In this document: piece by piece, positions 17,522 through 25,432 of the stretch | How the letters are laid out: every line of letters starts with the position of its first letter | How positions within the stretch are numbered: position 1 is the first letter of the stretch | NCBI GenBank assembly: GCA_014360195.1 | Contig: JACIXY010000005.1 | Location: 8,842 to 72,841 of the forward strand | Length of the DNA: 64,000 nt | Reading direction: 5' to 3' | Source: Bacillota bacterium | GTDB lineage: Bacteria > Bacillota > SHA-98 > UBA4971 | The notes under the pieces: model-generated | What the model was told of the DNA's origin: nothing | Databases searched by the model: none | The model's input: the letters and a program-made list of their open reading frames with translations, nothing else | Position numbers and translations under genes: made by a program

Positions 17522-19198
17522 ATGGGACAGAACCAGGTCTTCACTATCCAGATCACGGACCTGAACCACTCGGGCGAGGGGGTCGGGAGGAAAGACGGGC
17601 GCGTGGTGTTCGTGCCGTACGCGACGCCCGGCGATATCGCTGTAGTCAGGATCGTGGAGGAGCGACGGGGGTTCGCCAGGGCGGAGCTTCTCTCGCTCGA
17701 GAGAGAGTCGCCGGACAGGGTGCTTCCGCCGTGCCCCGTGTACCTGCAGTGCGGCGGATGCCAACTCCAGCACATCTCATACGACGCGCAGCTAGCCTAC
17801 AAGAAGCGCCGGGTGGAGCAGGCGCTGCGGCGCATCGGCAAGCTCGAGGGTGTGCCTGTGGGGGATTGCCTTCCGGCTCCCCGGGTGTTTCACTATCGAA
17901 ACAAGGCGAGATTCTCGTATTCCGCCCGTCGGGGTGCTCAAGACGGCGGTGCCGCCGAGAACGTCCGCGCTTTACAGGACGCCAGGGTTGACCGGGATGA
18001 CAGCGATGGCCGGGATGGCCGGAATGACGGCGATGCTTGCAGCGGCTGGAGCGGATTCGTGTCCGGGTTCTATGGTCGTCGTACCCACGACGTGGTGGAC
18101 TTCAACGAATGCCTGACCCAGAACCATACCAACAACAAGGTGTTCCAGGCGCTGAACGCGGTCGTGGCGGAGCGCCGTATCCCGGTGTACGGCGGTGGCG
18201 AGGGTCCCGACACAGTCCCCGACGGATCGCGCACCAGTGGCGGCGCCGCGGGTTCCAATGCTCGCCGCGAGGGCGCTCTCAGGCACCTTGTCGTCCGGTG
18301 CACCGGCAGTGGCGAACAGGCCCTGGCCGTGCTTGTGGCGTCTGGAGGGCCTCTTCCGGAAGCCGACGGCATTGCCCGGGACCTCATGGCCCGAACACCC
18401 GAGCTTGTTGGGGTAGTCGAAGAGATGGAAGACGAAGAGGGCGGCGGGCCCATGCTACGCCCCGGGCGGAGAGCGCCGGGACCGGGCGGCAGGTCAGCGC
18501 CAGGGCAGGCGCCGCCCCGGGTTATAAGAGGCACCGGGCTCCTCCGCGAGCGCATCCTGGGTCTCGAGTTCCTCGTGTCTGCGAAGTCGTTCCTTCAGGT
18601 TAACTCCGAAGGCATGGAAGTCCTGTATCGTGAGGCCTTGCGCGCCGCTGAGCTGTCAGGAGGCGAGGTGGCTCTCGACGCGTATTGCGGCATCGGTACC
18701 ATCTCGCTGCTCCTGGCCCGCGAGTGCCGACACGTGTACGGCATCGAAGTGGCCAGTCCTGCGGTCGAAGATGCGAAGAAGAACGCCGAGCTGAACCACC
18801 TTGTAAACTGCACGTTCATCGCAGGCAGGGTCGAAGGTGTGCTTTCCGTAAGGGCCGGCCGGGCGCCGGGAGGCAGGAGAGCGGGGAATGGAGCACCCGG
18901 CGCCGGCGGCGACGGCCGCAGGGCGAGGAACCACGACAGGCGCGAGCTTCCCGACCAGGTGGATATCGTCGTGCTGGATCCCCCGAGGGCGGGTTCCGAC
19001 GTCCGCGCCCTTCAGGCCATAACCTCCCTCCGGCCGGCACGAATCGTGTATGTTTCCTGTAACCCCGAGACGCTCGCCCGCGACCTCGCGCTTCTTGCCG
19101 AGTCGGGTTTCCGGGTGACGCAAGTCCAGCCTGTAGATATGTTTCCGCAGACGGCACACGTCGAGTGCGTTGTGCGGCTTGAAGGGGAACGCCGCTAA
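17522..19198 (+). CDS. rlmD: 23S rRNA (uracil-C5)-methyltransferase, RlmD/RlmCD type
   Basis: SAM-dependent RNA m5U methyltransferase. An N-terminal TRAM domain (about 1-60) is followed by the iron-sulfur motif CPVYLQCGGCQLQH, then the Rossmann domain with LDAYCGIGTISLLLAREC, the conserved DPPRAGSD and the catalytic Cys in IVYVSCNPETLARDL. At 558 aa it is about 100 residues longer than usual because of low-complexity inserts: an Asp/Gly/Arg repeat near 17990-18045, and Gly/Arg/Pro-rich stretches near 18440-18520 and 18860-18950. Start ATG 17522 lies 35 bp after repeat copy 1. Its stop TAA is the first three bases of repeat copy 2. Confidence 0.92.
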   Translation: MGQNQVFTIQITDLNHSGEGVGRKDGRVVFVPYATPGDIAVVRIVEERRGFARAELLSLERESPDRVLPPCPVYLQCGGCQLQHISYDAQLAYKKRRVEQALRRIGKLEGVPVGDCLPAPRVFHYRNKARFSYSARRGAQDGGAAENVRALQDARVDRDDSDGRDGRNDGDACSGWSGFVSGFYGRRTHDVVDFNECLTQNHTNNKVFQALNAVVAERRIPVYGGGEGPDTVPDGSRTSGGAAGSNARREGALRHLVVRCTGSGEQALAVLVASGGPLPEADGIARDLMARTPELVGVVEEMEDEEGGGPMLRPGRRAPGPGGRSAPGQAPPRVIRGTGLLRERILGLEFLVSAKSFLQVNSEGMEVLYREALRAAELSGGEVALDAYCGIGTISLLLARECRHVYGIEVASPAVEDAKKNAELNHLVNCTFIAGRVEGVLSVRAGRAPGGRRAGNGAPGAGGDGRRARNHDRRELPDQVDIVVLDPPRAGSDVRALQAITSLRPARIVYVSCNPETLARDLALLAESGFRVTQVQPVDMFPQTAHVECVVRLEGERR

Positions 19199-19390
19199 GT
19201 GAGGGTGCAGAAATGCTCCCGACTTTTGGGAGGGGTTGCCGGTGATTGCACGAGGGGTGTCAAAATCCGGCCACTGGCCAGACGGGCCGGATTTTGTCAA
19301 GGCGCCCCGCTTGGGGCGCCGTCCCCGAGTGCAACACCGGCAACCCGGCAACTACTGGAAGAGGGGCGAGAACTAACGCACCCTCACTTA
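19196..19390 (+). repeat. Palindromic intergenic repeat, copy 2 (MITE-like, with nested hairpins)
   Basis: 195-bp copy with the same perfect 13-bp terminal inverted repeats (19196-19208 and 19378-19390). Its first three bases are the rlmD stop codon. Compared with copy 1 it carries about 70 extra bases in the centre made of two strong hairpins: AATCCGGCC/GGCCGGATT around 19262-19297, and GGCGCCCC/GGGGCGCC around 19301-19320. Removing the element plus one TA leaves CTAG and an in-frame TAG stop for rlmD. Confidence 0.88.
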
Positions 19391-19430
19391 GAATACAGGT
19401 GCGAGAATGGTTGGTGGGAGGCGAACAATC

Positions 19431-20045
19431 ATGAGGGCGCCACATGGAGGGTCTGCCACCGGGCAGGTGCTGCCTGTTTCGCATCTTGCAAGGCATCCAG
19501 CGATCCCAGCGCTCAGGCAGGCGGGCGAGGTGGACGAGGCTGCAAGCTGCGGCGCAGCCCTGGTGTTTTTTCTCACGGGCACCGTCTATGAGCTGCGCGA
19601 CGTGATCGAGAGGGCTGCAGCCGCAGGGCAGCAGGTGTTTTGCCATGTGGACCTGTTGCATGGAATCGGCAAGGACCCCGTGGGCATGAGGTGGCTCGCC
19701 AAGGAGATAGGGGTGAAAGGGATTCTGACGACAAGGAGTTCCCTCATAAAGGCTGCAAAGGACGAAGGCCTCGTGGCCGTGCAGCGTCTCTTCGTGTTGG
19801 ACTCGGAGTCCCTGAAGACGGGGCTTTCTGTGGTCGCCTCGTCGCGGCCTGACGCCGTGGAGATTCTCCCTGCGCTCGTGCTCCCCAGCATCATCCACCG
19901 GCTGCCGGTCGATGAGATATCGCCTTTCATAGCCGGTGGGCTCGTCGAAACCGTACCTGAGCTAGAAGCCGTGCTCGCCACGGGCGCGCTGGGCGTCTCG
20001 ACCAGCAAGAAGGAGTTGTGGGGCTACACCAAAAAAGTCACATGA
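19431..20045 (+). CDS. glpP: Glycerol-3-phosphate-responsive antiterminator GlpP
   Basis: GlpP-family RNA-binding antiterminator (204 aa), a TIM-barrel protein that on binding glycerol-3-phosphate lets RNA polymerase pass leader terminators. Diagnostic stretches: FFLTGTVYELRDVIERAAAAGQQVFCHVDLLHGIGKDPVGMRWLAKEIGVKGILTTRSSLIKAAK and the C-terminal ALGVSTSKKELWGY. The ATG at 19431 is preceded by GGGAGG at 9 bp and is preferred over the ATG at 19407. Directly downstream lies a long leader hairpin and the glycerol-3-phosphate oxidation operon it should control. Confidence 0.93.
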   Translation: MRAPHGGSATGQVLPVSHLARHPAIPALRQAGEVDEAASCGAALVFFLTGTVYELRDVIERAAAAGQQVFCHVDLLHGIGKDPVGMRWLAKEIGVKGILTTRSSLIKAAKDEGLVAVQRLFVLDSESLKTGLSVVASSRPDAVEILPALVLPSIIHRLPVDEISPFIAGGLVETVPELEAVLATGALGVSTSKKELWGYTKKVT

Positions 20046-20142
20046 GGCTGCAGGAGTCTGCGGATTCCTGGTGAATAGAAATATACCGAGCGAGAATCTA
20101 TCATAGTCGCGGCATTGGCTGCTAACGTTGCGGCGCGGAGAT

Positions 20143-20197
20143 AAGGAGAAGGCCGAACGGAAAGCGTTGTTTTCCGTTTTGGCGCTTCTCCTTTTAT
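20143..20197 (+). terminator. Leader terminator, predicted GlpP antitermination target
   Basis: Very long hairpin: AAGGAGAAG (20143-20151) pairs with CTTCTCCTT (20185-20193), then GCC with GGC and GAACGGAAA with TTTCCGTTT inside, giving about 20 bp with two bulges and a 7-nt loop, followed by TTTTAT. It sits 100 bp after glpP and well before the next gene, like the leader terminators of glpFK and glpD in Bacillus where GlpP acts. Control by GlpP is inferred from position and form. Confidence 0.75.
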
Positions 20198-20622
20198 GTT
20201 TGGTACGTTTGGCAGGCATGTGCGAGTGACGGGTGAAAGTTCTGCCGTGCCTGAGTCTGTCGCGTGGCATAATTCCGTGGGTCACGCAAACCGGAAGGCC
20301 ATCAGCCCTAGACTCACGCTTGCAGAGTGACACGGGATGCGTGCATTGCTCCCGGGCTCAGGTGCGGCTTGGCAAGCACCGGGCGGCCGGTTGCAGCGGC
20401 GGGGCGCGTGCTGGCTGGCCGCATACTCATACTGGATAAGCAGGCATTACAGTAGAAAGGCAAACTCGGCGGAGAGGGCAGGAGATCTTGAGAAAGTCCT
20501 ATCTGCCAGGCCCGTTGCTCGTTCCTTCTTGTTCGACGTTCATCGCAACGGGGCTTGTTGCAGGCTGGACTTTTCTTTATGACACGACGGCACGCAAGAC
20601 ACGCATCACGGGGGGATGTGGG
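20198..20622 (+). other. Untranslated leader of the glycerol-3-phosphate operon
   Basis: About 425 bp between the leader terminator and the likely TTG start of the FAD gene. Frames here encode nothing recognisable. A TTG at 20488 with GGAG only 3 bp before it could extend the next protein by 45 residues, but that extension is not like the family. Confidence 0.4.
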
Positions 20623-22326
20623 TTGCAGGGTACACGGTCCACGCAGTCAACGACCGTGAAAGCTGACGTAGCAATCATCGGAGCGGGGGTGGTGGGCGCC
20701 GCCATCGCAAGGGAACTGGCGCGATATGACCTGAGGGTGGTCCTCATCGAGCGCGAGGTGGAGCCAGCCTTCGGCACGAGCAAGGCCAACAGCGGTGTTG
20801 TGCACGCAGGCTTCCACTCTACCCCCGGAACCCTGAAAGCCTCGCTATGCATTCAGGGGAATGCCATGTTCGACGACATCGCAGGGGAGCTTTCAGTGCC
20901 CTTCAGGCGCAACGGGTGCCTCATGGTCGCGATGTCCCGCGACGAGGTCGGCGTGCTCCGCGAGCATTTCGAGCAGGGGCGGCGTAACGGCGTGCCCGGG
21001 CTTCGCCTTCTCGACGCGGATGAGGCCCGCAAGTTGGAGCCGGGGCTTGCGCCAGAGGTTGTAGCGGCGCTATATGCCCCGACGGGCGGGGTCGTGTGCC
21101 CGTACCAGCTCACGTTCGCCCTGGTCGAGAATGCCGTCGCCAACGGCGTCACGTTCATGGCCGGCTCGCCGGTCACTTCGATTCACCTCCAGGACGGCCG
21201 GGTCATGGCGGTCGAGACGCCGGAAGCAATCATAGAGGCCACCTGGGTGGTGAATGCCGCGGGGCTCTTCGCGGACCGGATCGCGGCCATGGCGGGAGAC
21301 GACTCCTTCGAGATCCGGCCGAGGAAGGGCGAGGAGTACCTGCTGGACAAGCGCGTCGGCGGTCTGGTCCGGTCCACGATCTTCCCTGTGCCGACCCCCG
21401 TGTCCAAAGGTATCCTCGTGATCCCGACGGTGGACGGGAATATCATGGTCGGTCCCACCGCTGAGGACACCAGGGATCGCCTGGACCTTACGACAACGCG
21501 GACGGGGTTCGAGGCGGTGTTCGCCGCTGCGCGGCGCATGGTGCCGTCGGTATCGCCACGCGATATCATAGCGTCTTTCGCCGGCCTGCGCGCTGCGTGC
21601 TCCGAGGACGACTTCATCATAAGGCCGTCCCGGGTGGCGAGAGGCTTGGTCCACGTGGCAGGGATAGAGTCGCCCGGCCTCACTGCGGCACCTGCCATCG
21701 CACGGATGGTCGCGGAGATCTTGCGGGAAGAAGGGCTCGAGATGCGGGCGCGGCGCGCGTTCAACCCTGTTCGCCCTGCTCCCGTGCGGTTCGCGCACCT
21801 CTCCCGGTCGGAGCAGGCGCGTCTTGTGGCGTCGGATCCGGCGTTCGGGCGCATCGTGTGCAGGTGCGAGACGGTTACGGAGGCCGAGGTGGTGGACGCG
21901 ATCCGCAGGGGCGCGAGGACGGTGGACGGGGTCAAGCTCCGGACGCGCGCCGGGATGGGAAGGTGCCAGGGCGGGTTCTGCCTGCCCAGGGTGATGAAGA
22001 TCCTTAGTCGGGAACTAGGAATCCCCGTTGAGCAGGTCACAAAGCGAGGCCCGGGCTCGGTGATCGCGCCACACCCGGCCAAGGCGTTGCTACGCGCGGG
22101 CCGGGCTGAGGTTGGTGTTCAGGCTGAAGCTGAAGCTGAAGCTGAAGCCGAAGCTGAGGCTTGTAGCACAAACGGGATTGGCGTCAGGGCCGCCATCAAG
22201 GCTGGGACGGGGAGTCCGGGCGGAGCCGGGCCCGGGGCCGACGGCAAGGTCGCACGCGGAACCCGAGTCCGGCGTGCCGGTGGAACCGAGACCGGGTTCC
22301 AGGCCGCGCCGACAACAGGGAGGTAG
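20623..22326 (+). CDS. FAD-dependent glycerol-3-phosphate dehydrogenase-like protein with BFD-type [2Fe-2S] domain
   Basis: Oxidoreductase of the DAO/GlpA-LhgO type. The N-terminal FAD motif is DVAIIGAGVVGAAIARELARYDLRVVLIERE, followed by the substrate domain; near the C-terminus a BFD-like cluster motif (CRCETVTEAEVVDAI ... GMGRCQGGFC) should carry [2Fe-2S]. It probably oxidises glycerol-3-phosphate to dihydroxyacetone phosphate and passes electrons to the next gene's product. TTG 20623 is taken as start because a GGGGGG run lies upstream and the FAD motif follows soon after. The last 90 residues are low-complexity, including an AEAEAEAEAEAEA run from tandem GCTGAA repeats (about 22118-22160). 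First gene of a three-gene operon. Confidence 0.82.
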   Translation: MQGTRSTQSTTVKADVAIIGAGVVGAAIARELARYDLRVVLIEREVEPAFGTSKANSGVVHAGFHSTPGTLKASLCIQGNAMFDDIAGELSVPFRRNGCLMVAMSRDEVGVLREHFEQGRRNGVPGLRLLDADEARKLEPGLAPEVVAALYAPTGGVVCPYQLTFALVENAVANGVTFMAGSPVTSIHLQDGRVMAVETPEAIIEATWVVNAAGLFADRIAAMAGDDSFEIRPRKGEEYLLDKRVGGLVRSTIFPVPTPVSKGILVIPTVDGNIMVGPTAEDTRDRLDLTTTRTGFEAVFAAARRMVPSVSPRDIIASFAGLRAACSEDDFIIRPSRVARGLVHVAGIESPGLTAAPAIARMVAEILREEGLEMRARRAFNPVRPAPVRFAHLSRSEQARLVASDPAFGRIVCRCETVTEAEVVDAIRRGARTVDGVKLRTRAGMGRCQGGFCLPRVMKILSRELGIPVEQVTKRGPGSVIAPHPAKALLRAGRAEVGVQAEAEAEAEAEAEACSTNGIGVRAAIKAGTGSPGGAGPGADGKVARGTRVRRAGGTETGFQAAPTTGR

Positions 22327-22331
22327 GTTCG

Positions 22332-23756
22332 TTGGAATCAGCAGGAAAGCATGTGCGCGCTGACGTGGCCGTCATCGGCGGGGGCCCCGCAGGCCTCGCC
22401 GCGGCCGTGGCCGCGAAGCAGGCAGGGGCGGGACGGGTGCTCATCATCGAGCGGGATGTGCGCCTGGGCGGCATACTCCCGCAGTGCATACACACGGGAT
22501 TCGGGGTGAAGTGGTTCGGCGAAGAACTCACCGGCCCCGAGTACGCCGGACGGTTCGTCAGGCAGACGCGGGACGTAGGGGTCGAGTCCATGCTTGAGAC
22601 GATGGTCCTCGAGATCGCGTCCGGGCGCGGAAAGGGACGTGCCCCCGAGCCCGAAACCGGGACTGGGACTTCTTCGCTGCAACTTTGCGTGCTCGCACTG
22701 TCGCCTCACGAAGGTCTTGTCACTGTCGAGTGCGGAGCAATCGTCCTCGCGATGGGGTGCCGCGAGAGGCCGCGTGGGGCGCTTGCCATCCCGGGCACGC
22801 GGCCGGCGGGGATCTTCACGGCCGGCACGGCCCAGCGACTCGTGAACATCGAGGGCGTCTTGCCAGGGCGGCGGGCGGTCATCCTGGGGTCGGGCGACGT
22901 GGGCCTCATCATGGCGCGGAGGCTCACCCTCGAAGGGGTGAAGGTCGAGGCGGTTGTGGAGATCATGACCTACCCGGGTGGCCTTGCCCGGAACATACAG
23001 CAGTGCCTTCGCGACTTCCACATCCCGCTGTACCTCGGGCACACCGTCTCCAGGATCCACGGCCGCGACAGGCTGGAGGGAGTGAGCGTCGCCCCTGTTG
23101 ATGATGCGTGGGTGCCTATCGCTGAGAAGGAGTGGTTCATCCCATGCGATACGCTGCTCCTCTCGGTCGGCCTCATTCCTGAAAACGAGCTTTCGGCGGC
23201 GTGTGGCATCGAGCTCGATCCTGCCACCGGGGGCCCCATCGTCACCGACGAGATGGAGACGAGCGTCCCCGGCATCTTCGCCTGCGGTAACGTGGTGCAC
23301 GTTCATGACCTTGTGGACCACGTTACCGAGGACGGCATGGTGGCAGGCGCTGCGGCCGCAGCGAGGGCGGCAGGCCGCGCGGGTGCTGGTGCGGGCGCGG
23401 GTGCAGGTGCGGGCACGGGTGCGGTTGCAGGTGCAGGTGCAGGTGCAGGTGCGGGGGACGAGTCCCGCCGCACGCTGGGCGAGATTCGCCCGGGGCTGAA
23501 CGTGCGATACGTGGTCCCTCAGCGCTTTGTGCAGGGCGGCGAGCGCAGCGGGGGCGGAAGGACACTCACCATGTCCCTAAGGCCCAGCAGGCCTGCGGAA
23601 GACGTGGTGCTGGAGGTGTCGGCTGCCGGGAAGGTGCTGCGGCGGCAGAGGAAGGAAAGAGTCCGGCCCGGTGAGATGCTCCAGGTGAGCGTGGACAGGC
23701 GGGTGTTCCCATCCGAGCGCGGCGCCGTGGTTACGGTATCAATGGTGGACCAGTAG
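22332..23756 (+). CDS. FAD/NAD-dependent oxidoreductase, partner of the GlpA-like protein
   Basis: Pyridine-nucleotide-disulfide-type flavoprotein (474 aa) with the FAD motif DVAVIGGGPAGLAAAVAAKQAGAGRVLIIERD, a characteristic LGGILPQCIHTGFG, an NAD-binding GRRAVILGSGDVGLIMARRLTLEGVKVEAVVE and the C-terminal GIFACGNVVHVHDLVDHVTEDG. In Thermotoga and Clostridia the same trio (GlpA-like, this protein, DUF1667) forms one cluster. A GAGAGAG-type run from tandem GCAGGT repeats (about 23380-23457) interrupts the C-terminal region. TTG 22332 has GGGAGG 8 bp upstream, overlapping the previous stop. Confidence 0.85.
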   Translation: MESAGKHVRADVAVIGGGPAGLAAAVAAKQAGAGRVLIIERDVRLGGILPQCIHTGFGVKWFGEELTGPEYAGRFVRQTRDVGVESMLETMVLEIASGRGKGRAPEPETGTGTSSLQLCVLALSPHEGLVTVECGAIVLAMGCRERPRGALAIPGTRPAGIFTAGTAQRLVNIEGVLPGRRAVILGSGDVGLIMARRLTLEGVKVEAVVEIMTYPGGLARNIQQCLRDFHIPLYLGHTVSRIHGRDRLEGVSVAPVDDAWVPIAEKEWFIPCDTLLLSVGLIPENELSAACGIELDPATGGPIVTDEMETSVPGIFACGNVVHVHDLVDHVTEDGMVAGAAAAARAAGRAGAGAGAGAGAGTGAVAGAGAGAGAGDESRRTLGEIRPGLNVRYVVPQRFVQGGERSGGGRTLTMSLRPSRPAEDVVLEVSAAGKVLRRQRKERVRPGEMLQVSVDRRVFPSERGAVVTVSMVDQ

Positions 23757-23861
23757 CGCATCCTGGTGGTGGCGCAGTGGTGTGGACTCGCCGACTCTAT
23801 TGGGCTTGGCTATCTATGGCAGGCGGACAAAGGGCGCGTGGGCGGGAGGGTGTGATTCTGG

Positions 23862-24233
23862 GTGAGCAACACCTCCAGTGAGTTTACAGTGACTTGTATA
23901 GTGTGCCCCGTGGGGTGTGAGGTCACGGTTTCAGGCGCCGACGAGGTAAAGGGCAACAAGTGCGACCGGGGGCGCGAATACGCGCTCCTCGAGCGCCACG
24001 ACCCAAGACGGGTCTTGACGTCCACTGTGCGCACAACGTGTCCTGATCATCCGCTCCTTCCTGTGAAGACCGACCGGCCGATTCCGAAGCGCTTCCTTCT
24101 TGAAGCCGCGAGACTTCTGGCTGAGGAGTGCATCAGCCCGCCTGTGAAAGCCGGCGACGTGGTGGTCCGCGACATCCTCGGGACCGGCGCTTCTCTGGTG
24201 GCCACGGGCGATCTCCAGGATTCTTGCAGGTAA
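23862..24233 (+). CDS. DUF1667 protein (small subunit of the glycerol-3-phosphate oxidation cluster)
   Basis: A 123-residue DUF1667 protein: CIVCPVGCEVTV near the N-terminus, GNKCDRGREYALLE, and the C-terminal PVKTDRPIPKRFLLEAARLLAEE. Four conserved Cys residues suggest a metal or iron-sulfur site. It follows the flavoprotein gene by 105 bp and completes the known three-gene order. Biochemical role undefined. GTG start. Confidence 0.88.
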   Translation: MSNTSSEFTVTCIVCPVGCEVTVSGADEVKGNKCDRGREYALLERHDPRRVLTSTVRTTCPDHPLLPVKTDRPIPKRFLLEAARLLAEECISPPVKAGDVVVRDILGTGASLVATGDLQDSCR

Positions 24234-24453
24234 TCAGGCCTTGGCGCCGTTGCCCTCGTCATGGTCGTTGTGCGGCCGCTCCTCGACACTCGCGAACGAA
24301 GCTGGCTAATAACTGAACAGTCCCTCCGAGAAGGTGCCCCATGCCTCACCAGGGATTCCACGAGACCTGCTCTCTTACCCTGGGGTGTCGGGCATCATCG
24401 GGGGCAAGGCGCCCAGTCCGATACCCTGTCAGACTCGCGGAATGGGGTGCTGG
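24234..24453. other. Convergent spacer, nothing recognised
   Basis: About 220 bp between DUF1667 and the end of the ParE-type toxin gene. Short frames exist but none resembles a known protein, and no strong terminator is seen. Confidence 0.4.
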
Positions 24454-24753
24454 TTACAACTTGGGCAGAAGCATCGCGCCATGGCATATTGCCACGATTT
24501 CCACGATCTCTGTGTTGTCCTTGGAGCGTAGTCGATAGACTATGCGGAAGTTCTGGAATATCCGCTCTCTAAGCTCTCTCACGTTGTACTCTGGTACAAC
24601 CCGTCCGGACAACGGGAAATCTCCGAGTGTTTCAACTGTCTCCATGATTCCTTGCGCTAGTACTTTTGCATAGTGTTCGGAGTCCTTGGCGACGTACTCG
24701 CAGATGTTCTCAAGATCGACAGCCGCGCGGGGTGACCACCTTATGAGAGCCAT
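24454..24753 (-). CDS. ParE/RelE-superfamily toxin
   Basis: A 99-residue toxin of the ParE/RelE fold: MALIRWSPRAAVDLENICEYVAKDSEHYA, LGDFPLSGRVVPEYNVRELRERIFQNFRIVYRL and VEIVAICHGAMLLP are the typical blocks. Family members poison gyrase or cleave mRNA at the ribosome; which applies here is not decidable. Its ATG lies within the last codons of the antitoxin gene (13-bp overlap), the usual antitoxin-first arrangement. Confidence 0.9.
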   Translation of the reverse strand: MALIRWSPRAAVDLENICEYVAKDSEHYAKVLAQGIMETVETLGDFPLSGRVVPEYNVRELRERIFQNFRIVYRLRSKDNTEIVEIVAICHGAMLLPKL

Positions 24754-24923
24754 CTGCTCAGCCTCCGTTTTACCTCGGCGTGTTCGAGGAAACGGTCGGC
24801 ATCGAGGTCCTTCAGTCCGGAATCGACCTTTAGCCTGAAGTACAGCTCGGCCATTATATCTTCAAGCGTGACTGTCTCAGGCATGGACTTTATCAGCTCC
24901 AGGACCAGGTCCTTGGTAGACAT
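24741..24923 (-). CDS. Putative antitoxin of the ParE-type toxin
   Basis: A 60-residue acidic protein, MSTKDLVLELIKSMPETVTLEDIMAELYFR..., with a predicted helical N-terminal part and a C-terminal tail (AEVKRRLSRWLS) likely to wrap the toxin. This short type commonly precedes ParE/RelE toxins in Clostridia and cyanobacteria. Start ATG 24923 has GAGGTG 6 bp upstream; the longer frame to 24962 would place the start within the promoter. Confidence 0.85.
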   Translation of the reverse strand: MSTKDLVLELIKSMPETVTLEDIMAELYFRLKVDSGLKDLDADRFLEHAEVKRRLSRWLS

Positions 24924-24941
24924 CCACATCACCTCAAACCA

Positions 24942-24950
24942 ATTATACCA
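24942..24950 (-). promoter_or_regulatory. Extended -10 promoter of the ParE-type toxin-antitoxin pair
   Basis: On the minus strand TGGTATAAT lies about 19 bp before the antitoxin start. No clear -35 is seen, as with other extended -10 sites in this window. Confidence 0.55.
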
Positions 24951-24962
24951 TGAGGCACGCAT

Positions 24963-25432
24963 GGCGGCAGCTCATTATTCATTTAGGGTGCCCGGTTTTC
25001 GACGGACGGGCCCGCCTTCCTGAGGTGCCGCCGGTCTCGTGGTCCGCAATGCCTGCGACAGCGACCCTTCTCACAGCGCGTCGGCTGCCAGGCGCGGTTC
25101 AACGACGATTGACCACCCGGTCAATATACGCTACAATGCCCGTGCGACGATGTCAACCTCCGTCTCGCCGAGGGCGAGATACTTTGTCTTTTGCAATGGG
25201 GAGTTCAGCGCCCGGAGCTTCTGGGACCTGGGCCGTTACCGTTGGTCTGGCCATCGTGCTCTTTGCGGCGGGCTGCGGCAGGTTCAAGTCTGCTAACCTG
25301 TCTTGACAACCCTGCAAACGTATCTTCACAGCGCCTTCTCGATACAACCGCCCAGATAGCCGCCCACATCACTATTGACATCCCCTGCGGCGCACGGTAA
25401 GCTGGTTGCAAACCATATGGAGGGCGGCAGCA
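24963..25432. other. Intergenic region upstream of the LOR/SDH gene
   Basis: About 470 bp. TTGACA occurs at 25303 and 25375. The second, followed after 17 bp by TAAGCT (25398-25403), is a possible promoter 30 bp before the next start. A 36-codon frame at 25196-25306 ends in a lipobox-like AAGC but lacks a ribosome site. Nothing else is recognised. Confidence 0.4.

Noticed and set aside
25196-25306. Small frame ending in a lipobox-like AAGC (possible lipoprotein)
   Set aside because: No ribosome site, only 36 codons, and the residue at -3 of the lipobox is not the expected Leu.
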